The position numbers and the translations under genes were made by a program. This document shows, one piece after another, positions 42,778-51,809 of a stretch of 57,178 bases of DNA. The stretch lies in assembly GCA_029881495.1 (NCBI GenBank), contig JAOUMJ010000005.1, forward strand, positions 73,042 to 130,219, in the 5' to 3' direction. The notes under the pieces were generated by a model. That model was not told the DNA's origin, made no database searches, and worked only from the letters and a program-made list of their open reading frames with translations. The stretch is from Nitrospinota bacterium (lineage in GTDB: Bacteria; Nitrospinota_A; UBA7883; JACRGQ01). Every line of letters begins with the position of its first letter. Position 1 is the stretch's first letter.

Positions 42778-43641
42778 ATGGCAAGCAAATCAAAAATTGC
42801 ATGGACCGATAGCACGTTGAATATTGTATCGGGTTGCACGAAAGTATCGCTCGGATGCGATAACTGTTATGCAAAGGCGATTGCGAATCGCTTTCATGGT
42901 AGTGGAGGTTATCCGAAAGACGATCCATTCAAGGTCACCTTACATCCCGGCAGATTGGAGCAACCGCTACATTGGAAAAAGTCGAGAAAGATCTTTCTCT
43001 GTTCAATGGGGGATATATTTCATGAAGATGTTCCTGATGAATTTCTTGATAAAGCATTCGCCATGATGGGCCTTGCATCCTGGCATACGTTTCAGGTGCT
43101 CACAAAACGTCCTGAAAGGATGAGGCGGTATTTGGATGTAGTCACAGATAATCGTGAACATTCCATAGGCGCAGAGATAATGAAAATCTCAGGCGGTTTA
43201 CATCATGGAATTATAGAGCTTCCATTCCCAAACGTATGGCTTGGCGCGACTGTCGAAAATCAGGAGATGTTCAATAAGCGATGGCAACACTTAAAACATA
43301 TTTCGGCAAAGATATTGTTCATCAGTTATGAACCTGCATTGGGACCGTTGATACTGCCTGCCGATTTTCTGGAACGCGGTCAAAAAGTATGGGTGATCAT
43401 CGGCGGGGAATCTGGCCCTAATGCAAGATATATGCGATGGGAATGGGCTTATTCAGTACAAAAGCAGTGCAAGGATGCAAACGTCCCTGTGTTCATGAAA
43501 CAGATGTCGAGGAAAGAGCCTATACCGGATCAACTGCTGATAAGGGAATTCCCTGGACAGGTATTACAGATGAAAAATAATGATGGGGTATTAAAAGAAG
43601 AGGGAAGGTTAATTAAAAATAACTTTGGCGCGGGGAAATGA
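42778..43641 (+). CDS. DUF5131 family (phage Gp37/Gp68-like) protein
   Basis: SKIAWTDSTLNIVSGCTKVSLGCDNCYAKAIANRF and ...FLCSMGDIFHEDVPDEFLDKAF... HTFQVLTKRPERM, then WLGATVENQ and VIIGGESGPNARYM: all DUF5131 hallmarks. The CxxCYA cysteines may bind a cluster and the fold is radical-SAM-like, though activity is unknown. The start at 42778 has AGGGGAT upstream. 4-nt overlap with the next gene. Confidence 0.93.
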   Translation: MASKSKIAWTDSTLNIVSGCTKVSLGCDNCYAKAIANRFHGSGGYPKDDPFKVTLHPGRLEQPLHWKKSRKIFLCSMGDIFHEDVPDEFLDKAFAMMGLASWHTFQVLTKRPERMRRYLDVVTDNREHSIGAEIMKISGGLHHGIIELPFPNVWLGATVENQEMFNKRWQHLKHISAKILFISYEPALGPLILPADFLERGQKVWVIIGGESGPNARYMRWEWAYSVQKQCKDANVPVFMKQMSRKEPIPDQLLIREFPGQVLQMKNNDGVLKEEGRLIKNNFGAGK

Positions 43642-44096
43642 CATTTAAGGAAGTAAGCGAGATATATGGACTTCCTCAAAAGCTTTTGATCCGGCTAAAG
43701 GAGATGGGTTTGATAGGTGAACCACTTGACGCGGAGAGTGAGCGAAAGATTGAATTCCTTTCAGCGTTCTGGGGGAAGGAGTGGTTCATCAAGCTTGAAC
43801 TGTCAGGATACTCAGTTAAAAAGCGCCAGATGATGGCCAGGAAGGCCGAGCTGAACAAATGGGAAAGTTATGTATACCAACGCTACTTGAACGCATTAAC
43901 AGACGGAAAATCGAAGCGGATAATGATTAATGAGATTGTAGAGGAGTTGAACAGGAATTATAAAATTCCGGTGGAGCATATCTCGATACTGCGTATACGC
44001 CAGTTAAGAAAAAGAGCGTGGAATCACCACATGAAAATGGCTAAAGAGACAGGTAAAAGGACGGGAGAATGGCTAAAAACCGGTGGAGTAAAATAA
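43638..44096 (+). CDS. MerR-like DNA-binding phage protein, 152 residues
   Basis: FKEVSEIYGLPQKLLIRLKEMGLIGEPLDAESERKIEFL suggests a MerR-type helix-turn-helix at the N-terminus. The C-terminal half is basic (LRKRAWNHHMKMAKETGKRTG). No further identity. Translationally coupled to the DUF5131 gene. Confidence 0.6.
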   Translation: MTFKEVSEIYGLPQKLLIRLKEMGLIGEPLDAESERKIEFLSAFWGKEWFIKLELSGYSVKKRQMMARKAELNKWESYVYQRYLNALTDGKSKRIMINEIVEELNRNYKIPVEHISILRIRQLRKRAWNHHMKMAKETGKRTGEWLKTGGVK

Positions 44097-44180
44097 AAAT
44101 AAGATATTTTATGGGCCATGAATGGCTAAGGTTGCCGGAAAAGGGAAAGTTCAGCTCTGCATGCTGTTGGCGGGGTTCTT

Positions 44181-44960
44181 ATGCGTAAGCAACTTTCGCT
44201 TTTGGGCGAAGATAAACCTGCGGAAGCGATAGAATTTCTGCGTATGCAGGAGCCTGCCGAAGGCTACGCTGTAAAGTTCAGTGGCGGCAAGGACAGCATA
44301 GTCCTTTATTCATTGGTGCTTCTGTCAGGGGTAAAGCATAGGGCTTTTTACAATGTCACGACGATAGATCCCCCGGAGCTCGCCCGTTTTATAAAGTTGA
44401 ATTATCCAGAGGTGATCTGGTTATATCCGAAAAAGAATTTTTTTCAGCTATCGATGCAGAAAGGTATCCCTACCGTTGCCAAGCGGTGGTGTTGTGAAAA
44501 GCTGAAACACAAAGGGAATAAAAGGGCATACGGAACAAAACATATTGTCACCGGCATACGGTCCGATGAAAGCCGTATGAGGGCTGGGCGTGCAAGGATT
44601 ACACAGATGGAAGGCCAGTTTCTCTACGCGCCGATATTCAATTTTACCGAAGAAGATGTCTGGAGTTATATCCGGTCGAAAGGTCTGGCGTATCCGAAGC
44701 TTTATGACGAAGGGTTTGCACGGTTGGGTTGCGTGATATGTCCGTTCATATGCAGGCCGGGGATTCTGGATAAACACAGGAAACGCTGGCCAGCAACGTA
44801 CAGGCGGTTCGAGAAGGTCTTTGCCGAGTACTACAAATTGAAAAAAAGTTATTACGACATGCGCGGGATTAAGAATGCGGAAGAGCTTTTAAGGTTGTGG
44901 TACGGGGGGAAGCCGCTGCCTGCGATGAACAGGAACCAGATAGGTTTATGGAGAAGGTAG
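44181..44960 (+). CDS. PAPS-reductase-family protein (phage type, 1)
   Basis: PP-loop ATP pyrophosphatase: SGGKDSIVLYSL at 33-45, then RWCCEKLK and GCVICPFICRPG giving four cysteines for an iron-sulfur cluster, and TGIRSDESRMRAGR. Phage members may modify nucleic acid sulfur or reduce sulfate; function in mobile elements is unknown. A short 25-residue frame at 44111 overlaps its start. Confidence 0.85.
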   Translation: MRKQLSLLGEDKPAEAIEFLRMQEPAEGYAVKFSGGKDSIVLYSLVLLSGVKHRAFYNVTTIDPPELARFIKLNYPEVIWLYPKKNFFQLSMQKGIPTVAKRWCCEKLKHKGNKRAYGTKHIVTGIRSDESRMRAGRARITQMEGQFLYAPIFNFTEEDVWSYIRSKGLAYPKLYDEGFARLGCVICPFICRPGILDKHRKRWPATYRRFEKVFAEYYKLKKSYYDMRGIKNAEELLRLWYGGKPLPAMNRNQIGLWRR

Positions 44961-44961
44961 C

Positions 44962-45777
44962 GTGAGCAAGTTACAGTCACTTAACTTTGATAACAAAATA
45001 CTCCTTTCGGTAAACAGGATTAAGAGGTGGTATCAGCATTGGCAGGGAGAGGTTTTTATATCCTTCTCTGGCGGCAAATACTCTACGGTCCTTTTGCATA
45101 TGGTGAGATCGATTTATCCAGGTATTCCTGCTGTATTTGTAGATACAGGGATCGAGTATCCCGAAGTGGTCGAGTATGTGAAGACGGTTCCAGATGTTGT
45201 TTGGCTGAAGCCGGAGAAGAGTTTTAAGGAGATTGTGGAGGAGTATGGTTATCCGGTTGTGAGCGGCAGGGTATCGAGGAACGTAAAGAGGATCCGTGAG
45301 GGGAAGCCGGGGAATTTGCCGGTTGCCTGGAATTATCTTTTGAATGCGCCGTTTAAAATTTCGGATCAGTGTTGTTACTTCCTGAAGTCGGGGGTGTTGA
45401 GAAAATATCAGCGGGAAACAGGGTGGGGTGAACTGGCTGGCCGCAGAATAGGGGAGAGAGGAGATCGATTGCGAAGAGATTGCGCTGGGTGGATGTCAAA
45501 GCAGACTGTTCTAAATCCTTTGGCATTCTGGGGATCGGAAGATATCTGGAACTATCTAAAAACCAAGGAAATTCGGTATCCTCGCACATACGAAGAGGGG
45601 GAAACCCGCTCTGTTTGCATGTTCTGTCTGTACGGACGTGCTGGCAGCCGCTTTGAGCGTTTAAGGGTCACACATCCTGAAATCTGGTCCCGAGCCATGA
45701 CCAATCTGAATCTTGCCACTGTCCTCAATTACACGCATGGCCAGCAAATGGTACTTATTAAGGGGATGGAGGATTAA
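44962..45777 (+). CDS. PAPS-reductase-family protein (2) with altered PP-loop
   Basis: Same family as its neighbour but the signature reads SGGKYSTVLLHM, with Tyr in place of the usual Asp. Other family parts remain: VFVDTGIEYPEVVEYVK, SDQCCYFLK, RRDCAGWMSK and SVCMFCLYG. The lost Asp may weaken adenylation, so this may be a regulatory partner of the first copy. GTG start 1 nt after the first gene. Confidence 0.8.
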   Translation: MSKLQSLNFDNKILLSVNRIKRWYQHWQGEVFISFSGGKYSTVLLHMVRSIYPGIPAVFVDTGIEYPEVVEYVKTVPDVVWLKPEKSFKEIVEEYGYPVVSGRVSRNVKRIREGKPGNLPVAWNYLLNAPFKISDQCCYFLKSGVLRKYQRETGWGELAGRRIGERGDRLRRDCAGWMSKQTVLNPLAFWGSEDIWNYLKTKEIRYPRTYEEGETRSVCMFCLYGRAGSRFERLRVTHPEIWSRAMTNLNLATVLNYTHGQQMVLIKGMED

Positions 45778-45780
45778 TTT

Positions 45781-45954
45781 ATGGTATATATCATACCTAA
45801 ATGGGCAAGGCGGTTTCAAGATTTCAGCGCAACACTTATGGTAGGTTTTATCATGGAGGTGTTGCATGGTCAGGTACAATCGATTGTCAATAAAGCAAGG
45901 AGACGGCGTAATGAGTGCGAACGGAGGCGACAATGGCTAGAGCCGATTTACTGA
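45781..45954 (+). pseudogene. Truncated element gene at the left scar of the defence island
   Basis: Strong ribosome site (GGAGGATTAATTT) and MVYIIPKWARRFQDFSATLMVGFIMEVLHG, then an arginine-rich run (KARRRRNECERRR) that looks like out-of-frame reading of foreign DNA from about 45890. Probably a host gene cut by the island. Confidence 0.45.
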
Positions 45955-46094
45955 CCGACCTCGTTCGCTTCGGAATGGCTGGTCATAAGATCGCCTTCTT
46001 GGAAGTCTTGGACCGCCGTCGTTACGAACAGAATCTGACAAAAGGCTCGACGGAGCGATTCAAAGCCACGGGGCGAAGGAAGCTGAATGGATAA
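45933..46094 (+). pseudogene. N-terminal fragment of a defence-type AAA ATPase
   Basis: ATG with GGAGG 5 nt upstream; MARADLLTDLVRFGMAGHKIAFLEVLDRRR... The opening resembles the N-terminus of AAA ATPases that pair with proteases in defence loci, which I recall only roughly. After residue 30 the sequence loses that likeness and stops at residue 53. Best read as a truncated remnant. Confidence 0.4.
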
Positions 46095-46161
46095 CATTTA
46101 CTTCAACCGTGCCGACCATGGTTTTACCGGCATTGCCGATCAGACAGAGGTTGCGGCATGA
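46087..46161 (+). pseudogene. 24-residue frame coupled to hamA
   Basis: ATG at 46087 overlaps the preceding stop, and its own stop overlaps the hamA start by 4 nt (ATGA). It may be the tail of a lost upstream gene, kept because it couples translation of hamA. Confidence 0.35.
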
Positions 46162-46952
46162 CAGAGCCTGCCCTTGCTACCGTCAGCTACGAAAGCCAGA
46201 ACGGACAAGTGTCCTGGCGCGGCGTAAGCATGGTGGACGGCAACGGCTTCAACACATTTATGACCAACGATGTCGCATCACGGCTTCACGACACAGAAGG
46301 CCACGCCGAATTTGAAGCGCATCTGCGGGGATTGGCCAATACCGGATTCGCTCGCGACAGCCTCAACGCCATTCTAGCGGCCGAAGTCCCTGAAGAACGA
46401 GACTGGGCAGTCGGCGAAGCCATGGCGGAAGCCTACCTGAGTCACGAACATGAAATCACTTGGCCCTGGAACATGGAGCGCGATAAGCGAAATCCCAAAG
46501 CAAGCCTTCAAGGAGCCGATCTAGTCGGATTTGAGATCGACGGCGACAATGCGCGCCTTGCGCTTGGGGAAGTCAAGACATCTACCGATGCAAACACACC
46601 ACCCGGAGTAATGAACGGCAGGAGTGGCATGACCCACCAGATTGACAATCTGGCGAATAACCTATCCCTGATTTGTCAACTGCTCAAATGGCTCTTGCCC
46701 CGTTGCAAAGGCACGACACACGAGACATCCTTCAATACGGCAGTAGGGCTTTTCTTGAATTCTGGAAACAAGGCGATTTCACTCTTTGGGGTTCTAATCC
46801 GGGACACGCAGCCGAATGATCTGGATTTGAAGGCACGGGGTGAAACCCTGACATCAGTACTGCAAGCTCCGACGACGTGCCGTTTGATAGCAATATACCT
46901 GCCATGCCCCATTTCTGACCTTCCTTCTCGCGTAGCGGGAGGTGAGTCATGA
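46158..46952 (+). CDS. hamA: Hachiman defence nuclease HamA (DUF1837)
   Basis: 264 residues with the DUF1837 plan: a helical N-terminus and a PD-(D/E)xK-like core GADLVGFEIDGDNARLALGEVKTS, with Asp near 121, Glu 138 and Lys 140 as catalytic candidates. In characterised Hachiman systems HamA is a nuclease held inactive by the HamB helicase and released on phage infection to degrade DNA. Stop overlaps hamB start by 4 nt (ATGA), so the pair is coupled. Base composition is richer in GC than the surrounding element. Confidence 0.88.
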   Translation: MTEPALATVSYESQNGQVSWRGVSMVDGNGFNTFMTNDVASRLHDTEGHAEFEAHLRGLANTGFARDSLNAILAAEVPEERDWAVGEAMAEAYLSHEHEITWPWNMERDKRNPKASLQGADLVGFEIDGDNARLALGEVKTSTDANTPPGVMNGRSGMTHQIDNLANNLSLICQLLKWLLPRCKGTTHETSFNTAVGLFLNSGNKAISLFGVLIRDTQPNDLDLKARGETLTSVLQAPTTCRLIAIYLPCPISDLPSRVAGGES

Positions 46953-49900
46953 GCCATTGGCTGTTTGACAACTTGGCCAGCACACGCCAGGAAGCCCTAA
47001 AACAGGCCGGACGTGCGCAACTGTTTCAAGAGCTGCTCAACGTGCCGTCCGTGGTGGATCACGAACTGATCCGGCGTACCGCCGAGGCGTTGGAGATGGT
47101 TGTTCTCGATCTTGTCATGGAAGATATTTCCGACAACGAAGAGAAACAGAAAGAGTTGAAGCTCGCCGCCGCCGACGCATTCCGATTGCTTCGCGCCCTG
47201 CCGCCGCCGAAAGAATCGCTCGACGCAGGAATGTTTCTATTGCGCGCCGGAACTCTCGCCGTGTTGGGTGACAAAGGTTCTGACGCCGCACGGTGGATGA
47301 GAGAGACGCCTTGGCCCGATCTTCCGATAGATTCGGAAGACTGGAGCAAACGCACCTGGGCGACGGTCATAGACATCTGGCTACGCCTCATTCGCAAACA
47401 TGGGTGGTCGGACCGCGACGCGGTATTGGAGCGAATTGCCCGCTTGCGTAGGGCTCAATCTGATTTTGAACAAACCCATCTCCAAGGACGGGAACCTGCT
47501 CATGCAAAGGCGACCGCCTTGGAATTGATCGGGCTTTACCACTTGGCTAAGGCGGCTGAGATTTTCGCTCACTACATAACCGATGGTGTAGTGGATAAGA
47601 AATACCAAATCCACCAATTGCTTGAGACGCATTTTGACCGTGTTATGGCCGTCTGCAAGCATGCGCAGATGATCGACCTGGAACCACTGAGTCGGCTTCT
47701 TGCAGCAAGTGCTTCGCAAATGGCGGAAAACTCGATCTGGAACGTTACGCGAGCGGTCAACTCTCGTGTCACGCAGTTCGTGCGCAACCTTGTTGATCGA
47801 GGCCGGGGCGACCGAGCCATTTTCGACGTACTCCCACCGCAGCGTCGGACCTTGGCGGAAAAGGGCCTCCTTGGCTCAAGTCGCCGAGCCGTCGTTGTCA
47901 GCTTGCCCACCTCCAGCGGAAAGACGCTAATAGCCGAATTTCGATTGCTACAGGCCCTGAACCAATTCGACCATGAGCGCGGCTGGGTAGCTTATTTGGC
48001 TCCGACACGAACATTGGTGAATCAAATCGCGCGGCAACTTCGCCGAGACTTGGAACCACTCAACATTATCGTTGAGCAGGTCAGCCCCGCACTTGAAATA
48101 GACAACATTGAAGCGGAGCTACTGCATCAACGCGATCAGGCTAATGCCTTTCGGGTCCTGGTTACAACCCCCGAAAAGTTGGACCTCATGCTTCGCCAAG
48201 GCTGGGAGGCCGAAATAGGTCGCCCGTTGACCCTGGTGATTGTCGATGAGGCGCACAATATTCAAAGTGTGCGGCGAGGACTGAAACTGGAACTTTTGCT
48301 CGCTACGATCAACAGCGAGTGCCAGCGCGCGCAATTTCTACTGCTTACCCCGTTTATCGACAATGCGCGTGAAGTCGCACGCTGGCTGGGAGGGCAGAAT
48401 TCCGAGGACATCAGCCTGGCCCTTGATTGGCAACCCAATGACCGGGTAATTGGAATTATCCAGGCTGAACAGGGTGACGCAATCAACGGCCACAGTTACG
48501 ACTACCAGCTTCGCATGGAGACTGTTCACACTACGCGGCAGACTCTGGTTGTGGATGAGTTACTTGTGCTTCCTAAAAACGCAAGCATTGCGTCCACTTA
48601 CAGAATGGTCTCCAATCAAGGTTCGTTGGCGGCCGTTGCTGCACAAAAGCTACAGGAGCGCGGACCTGTAATTGTTATGCATCAAAGACCAGATTGGGTG
48701 TGGGCTCTTGCCAAGAAGCTCAAGATCGAAACGAACCGAAAGGCACCGACGCAAAAGATTGAGTTGGTCCAGGAATTCCTCAGATTGGAATTTGGCTCCG
48801 ATTTCCCCCTAGTTGATTTGATTGCTTATGGCGTTGGTGTTCATCATGCTGGACTCTCCGATGAAGTACGGGCGCTCATGGAATGGTTGTTTGAGGAAGA
48901 GGAGCTCCGCTTTCTTGTCGCAACAACAACAATAGCGCAAGGTGTTAATTTCCCGGTCTCAGGCGTTGTGATGGCTTCGCATCAGTATCCCTATGGCGAA
49001 GATATGCCGCCCGAAGACTTCTGGAATATCGCGGGACGAGCCGGTCGTATTTCGCAAGGAAGCCTTGGGGTTGTCGCATTAGTGGCGGGCGATCCGTCAA
49101 AGGCAGATGCACTCCGGGGATTCGTCCAAAAGCAATCGGGCGAACTAAACTCAGCACTCATCTCATTGGCACGGGAAGCAGGTGAAAAATTAGGTGATCT
49201 CGGGGCGATTGTTTACAGCGATCCAGAATGGTCAACCTTTGTTCAGTATTTGGCGCACACTTATCGGCAAATGGGGCAGCCGGAAGGGTTCTCGGATGAG
49301 ATTGAACAGGTGCTTCGGAATACGTTCGGCTTTGAAAAATTACGCTCCGAGTCTCCCGCGCTGGCCAATCGCCTTTTGGAAGGCATTCATGCCTACACGC
49401 TATATCTTCAAGAACCGGGCCAGCCGATCAAGCTGGTAGACAGTACGGGATTTTCGCTTCAGAGTATCCGAACTGTTCTGGGTGCAGCGGGCCAGGCAGG
49501 TATCGAATCGGGTACGTGGAATGCGGATTCTCTTTTTAGCCAAGGGAACAGCGACCTACAAGCCATGATGGGTGTGTTACTACGAGTCCCTGAACTGCGA
49601 GAGAATCTGGAGGCGGTAACAGGCGGCCATGCACCTGACAGTGACAAACTGGCGTTAATCGTCAAAGAATGGGTAAATGGTGCGTCGGTGCCTGATATTG
49701 CGAGCCGTTACTTTATGGGGGACGACGGCGACGTGATGCAGGCGATGACAAAGTGTGGTAAGAATTTGTTTGGTCGGTTAACGCAAACCGCAGCATGGGG
49801 GCTTGGAGCCTTACTTTCGATCACAGGCGGCAGACTTTCCGAAAAGGAGATGAGCACGCTTAGAAACCTTCCATCATGGGTTTATTACGGCGTCAATTCC

Positions 49901-50110
49901 GACAAAGCCATCGCCCTTCGCTTGCTCGGTATACCCAGAACGGCGGCGGTGCGACTTGCGGGAAGCATGGGGGACTTTCTTGGCGGACCGATCACTAATG
50001 TAAGAAGCCGTCTACGTGAGATGGACGAAGCAGCGTGGCGAAAGGCGCTCGGTGAGAGCGAGGGAGGAATCTATCGAGAAGTATGGCGCGTGCTGGAAGG
50101 GTTAGAGTAG
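46949..50110 (+). CDS. hamB: Hachiman helicase HamB (Ski2-like SF2)
   Basis: 1053 residues. Walker A PTSSGKTLIAEF (about 320), DEAH box VIVDEAHNI (about 431), GVGVHHAGLSDEVRALMEWLFEEEELRFLVATTTIAQGVNFP (C-terminal RecA motifs, about 630-670) and FWNIAGRAGR. These give a Ski2/HEL308-like DExH helicase with a long helical C-terminal extension, as in HamB/AbpB. It senses aberrant DNA and holds HamA. Full length, no frameshift seen. Confidence 0.9.
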   Translation: MSHWLFDNLASTRQEALKQAGRAQLFQELLNVPSVVDHELIRRTAEALEMVVLDLVMEDISDNEEKQKELKLAAADAFRLLRALPPPKESLDAGMFLLRAGTLAVLGDKGSDAARWMRETPWPDLPIDSEDWSKRTWATVIDIWLRLIRKHGWSDRDAVLERIARLRRAQSDFEQTHLQGREPAHAKATALELIGLYHLAKAAEIFAHYITDGVVDKKYQIHQLLETHFDRVMAVCKHAQMIDLEPLSRLLAASASQMAENSIWNVTRAVNSRVTQFVRNLVDRGRGDRAIFDVLPPQRRTLAEKGLLGSSRRAVVVSLPTSSGKTLIAEFRLLQALNQFDHERGWVAYLAPTRTLVNQIARQLRRDLEPLNIIVEQVSPALEIDNIEAELLHQRDQANAFRVLVTTPEKLDLMLRQGWEAEIGRPLTLVIVDEAHNIQSVRRGLKLELLLATINSECQRAQFLLLTPFIDNAREVARWLGGQNSEDISLALDWQPNDRVIGIIQAEQGDAINGHSYDYQLRMETVHTTRQTLVVDELLVLPKNASIASTYRMVSNQGSLAAVAAQKLQERGPVIVMHQRPDWVWALAKKLKIETNRKAPTQKIELVQEFLRLEFGSDFPLVDLIAYGVGVHHAGLSDEVRALMEWLFEEEELRFLVATTTIAQGVNFPVSGVVMASHQYPYGEDMPPEDFWNIAGRAGRISQGSLGVVALVAGDPSKADALRGFVQKQSGELNSALISLAREAGEKLGDLGAIVYSDPEWSTFVQYLAHTYRQMGQPEGFSDEIEQVLRNTFGFEKLRSESPALANRLLEGIHAYTLYLQEPGQPIKLVDSTGFSLQSIRTVLGAAGQAGIESGTWNADSLFSQGNSDLQAMMGVLLRVPELRENLEAVTGGHAPDSDKLALIVKEWVNGASVPDIASRYFMGDDGDVMQAMTKCGKNLFGRLTQTAAWGLGALLSITGGRLSEKEMSTLRNLPSWVYYGVNSDKAIALRLLGIPRTAAVRLAGSMGDFLGGPITNVRSRLREMDEAAWRKALGESEGGIYREVWRVLEGLE

Positions 50111-50125
50111 GTCGGGGACGAAAGC

Positions 50126-50365
50126 ATGGGATCACTGAACGAAAATACACTCGAACTGGCCACCGTGGATTACTTCCGCACGCTCGGCTATCAGTACGCC
50201 CACGGTCCGGAGATTGCCCCCGATGGCGCGTCCCCTGAGCGGGAGAACTACGCCCAAGTCGTGCTCCTCGGGCGGCTGCGGAACACGCTTGGACGGATAA
50301 ATCCGGGCGTGCCGACGAAGAAGCCGTTCGCAAGGTTATCCGCCCCGATATCCCGTCGCTCATAG
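50126..50365 (+). pseudogene. Type I restriction HsdR N-terminal remnant
   Basis: LNENTLELATVDYFRTLGYQYAHGPEIAPDG...ENYAQVVLLGRLRNTLGRINPG matches the start of HsdR. After GVP the frame slips: one base later DEEAVRKVIRPDIPSLI continues the HsdR sequence, then it ends. The remaining about 900 residues are absent, so only a broken left end is left. Confidence 0.8.
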
Positions 50366-50412
50366 TCAAAATCGCACCTTATATATCTTGCTTTTCTTCA
50401 AATTAATTAACC

Positions 50413-50440
50413 AAAAGGGTACCCCCGTAGCGTATTGAGG
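50413..50440 (+). promoter_or_regulatory. GGGTACCC element upstream of parM-like gene (copy 1)
   Basis: AAAAGGGTACCCCC followed by GCGTATTGAGG; 24 of 28 positions are identical to 53050-53077. Similarity continues weakly another 20 nt. A shared operator or promoter element. Confidence 0.65.
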
Positions 50441-50514
50441 GGTGAAAGGTTAATTAATATTGCCCGAAAGGCCGTTTCAGGACGGTATTCAGGCAACAAT
50501 CTATGGAGGAAAAG

Positions 50515-51555
50515 ATGAATCGAGTATTTGGGCTGGATATTGGTTTCGGAGACGTGAAGGCCGTTTTCGAAAACGGCGAAAAGATAAGTATGCCTACGGC
50601 TGTGGTCCATGCGAAAGCGGGGACGGTCGAACTTGGAGAGTACGCCGGTAGCAACGAAGAGTGCCTCTACCAGGGGAAGAGTTTCCTTGTAGGCAAAGGT
50701 GCTCTGGAAAAATCTCTCTCTACGCGTAGTTTCGATTTCCTGAAAAAATACGCCCCTCTCCTTGCCTACAAAGTCATGAAGGATGCAATGTCTGGCAAGC
50801 AATCGGCAGATACTCAAAACGCTTCGCGCAAGGAGCGGTCCAAAAAAGCCAAAGGTTCCGTGAAGGAAACCGATAACGGTATCCCAGATAGCCTTGCTAT
50901 CGGGCTTCCACTCGCATATTACACCCAGCAGAACCGGGACTTCTTCGTATCCGCTCTCAGGAGATTTGAGGTCAACGGAGAATCTTTCCGGTTCGACGAT
51001 ATAGAAGTTTTCCCGCAAGGGGTAGGGATACTTCTCGATTATCGCCTTAACGACGAAGGGCATGAGAAACCCGGCACGGACGTGGATGGGTTGGTAGTCG
51101 ATATAGGGTTCAACACGGTAGATGTTGTGGCGTTCAGCGGCGGATCTGCGATCAAGGGGGAGTCAGCCATGTTTGAACGTGCGGGCGTATCGAGGATTGC
51201 ACAGGATCTCATGCAGAAGATCCAGTCGGATACGGGACTGAACCTGTCGGAGCAGGAGGCGAAGCAGGTACTTTTGGAAGGGAAGATAAAAGTCTACGGC
51301 GCCGAGAAAGATTTTTCCGTTTCGATCGAGGAGATCGTTGAGGACTACCTGGAAGGGATACTGAATACGCTGACATCAAGATGGGAAGACAGGTTGCAGA
51401 GGTCGAGCGTACTGCTCATCGGGGGAGGCGGGGCGCATTATATGAAAGCGTTTCTGCCGGAGAGGTACAGGAACATCGTGCATATCCCGGACGATCCTGA
51501 ATTTTCTAATGCGCGGGGTTTCCGTAAAGCGTTTATGGCAAAGAAGTTTAAGTGA
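50515..51555 (+). CDS. ParM/StbA-like plasmid segregation actin
   Basis: 346 residues of actin fold: phosphate-1 loop GLDIGFGDVK, phosphate-2 VDIGFNTVDVV, adenosine motif LLIGGGGAHYM. Such proteins polymerise to pull plasmid or ICE copies apart. The start at 50515 has GGAGG 8 nt upstream; an ATG at 50503 is part of that site. A 73-residue gene follows after 3 nt as the likely adaptor. Confidence 0.88.
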   Translation: MNRVFGLDIGFGDVKAVFENGEKISMPTAVVHAKAGTVELGEYAGSNEECLYQGKSFLVGKGALEKSLSTRSFDFLKKYAPLLAYKVMKDAMSGKQSADTQNASRKERSKKAKGSVKETDNGIPDSLAIGLPLAYYTQQNRDFFVSALRRFEVNGESFRFDDIEVFPQGVGILLDYRLNDEGHEKPGTDVDGLVVDIGFNTVDVVAFSGGSAIKGESAMFERAGVSRIAQDLMQKIQSDTGLNLSEQEAKQVLLEGKIKVYGAEKDFSVSIEEIVEDYLEGILNTLTSRWEDRLQRSSVLLIGGGGAHYMKAFLPERYRNIVHIPDDPEFSNARGFRKAFMAKKFK

Positions 51556-51558
51556 TAA

Positions 51559-51780
51559 ATGGTGAAGAAGAAAAAGCTCATCGTGACGCTACAGGAAGAG
51601 GGTCTGCTTGAAAAAGTGAACTCTCTTCCGAAGTCTGCCAGGGGTAGAGTAGTGGAAGCTTCGCTCAGGGCCTATTTCGATTCCCCTGCCGGTAAAAGCG
51701 TCCTGGATGTATTCGCCAAATCTGTGCCGAGGACGACACCTTCCAAGCCAGCCAAAGGCGTCCTCGGCGATTTTGGTTAG
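51559..51780 (+). CDS. Small ParR-like adaptor, 73 residues
   Basis: MVKKKKLIVTLQEEGLLEKVNSLPKSARGRVVEASLRAYFDSPAG looks like a ribbon-helix-helix DNA-binding region, then a proline-rich tail (TTPSKPAKGVLGDFG) that could contact the actin. Typical partition partner; direct matching to ParR is not possible by eye. Confidence 0.7.
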   Translation: MVKKKKLIVTLQEEGLLEKVNSLPKSARGRVVEASLRAYFDSPAGKSVLDVFAKSVPRTTPSKPAKGVLGDFG

Positions 51781-51809
51781 TTGTACAATTTAAAGTGAAT
51801 TCTTATTGA

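Noticed and set aside
44111-44188. 25-residue frame before the first PP-loop gene
   Set aside because: No ribosome site, overlaps the next start, nothing recognisable; could be real but unsupported.
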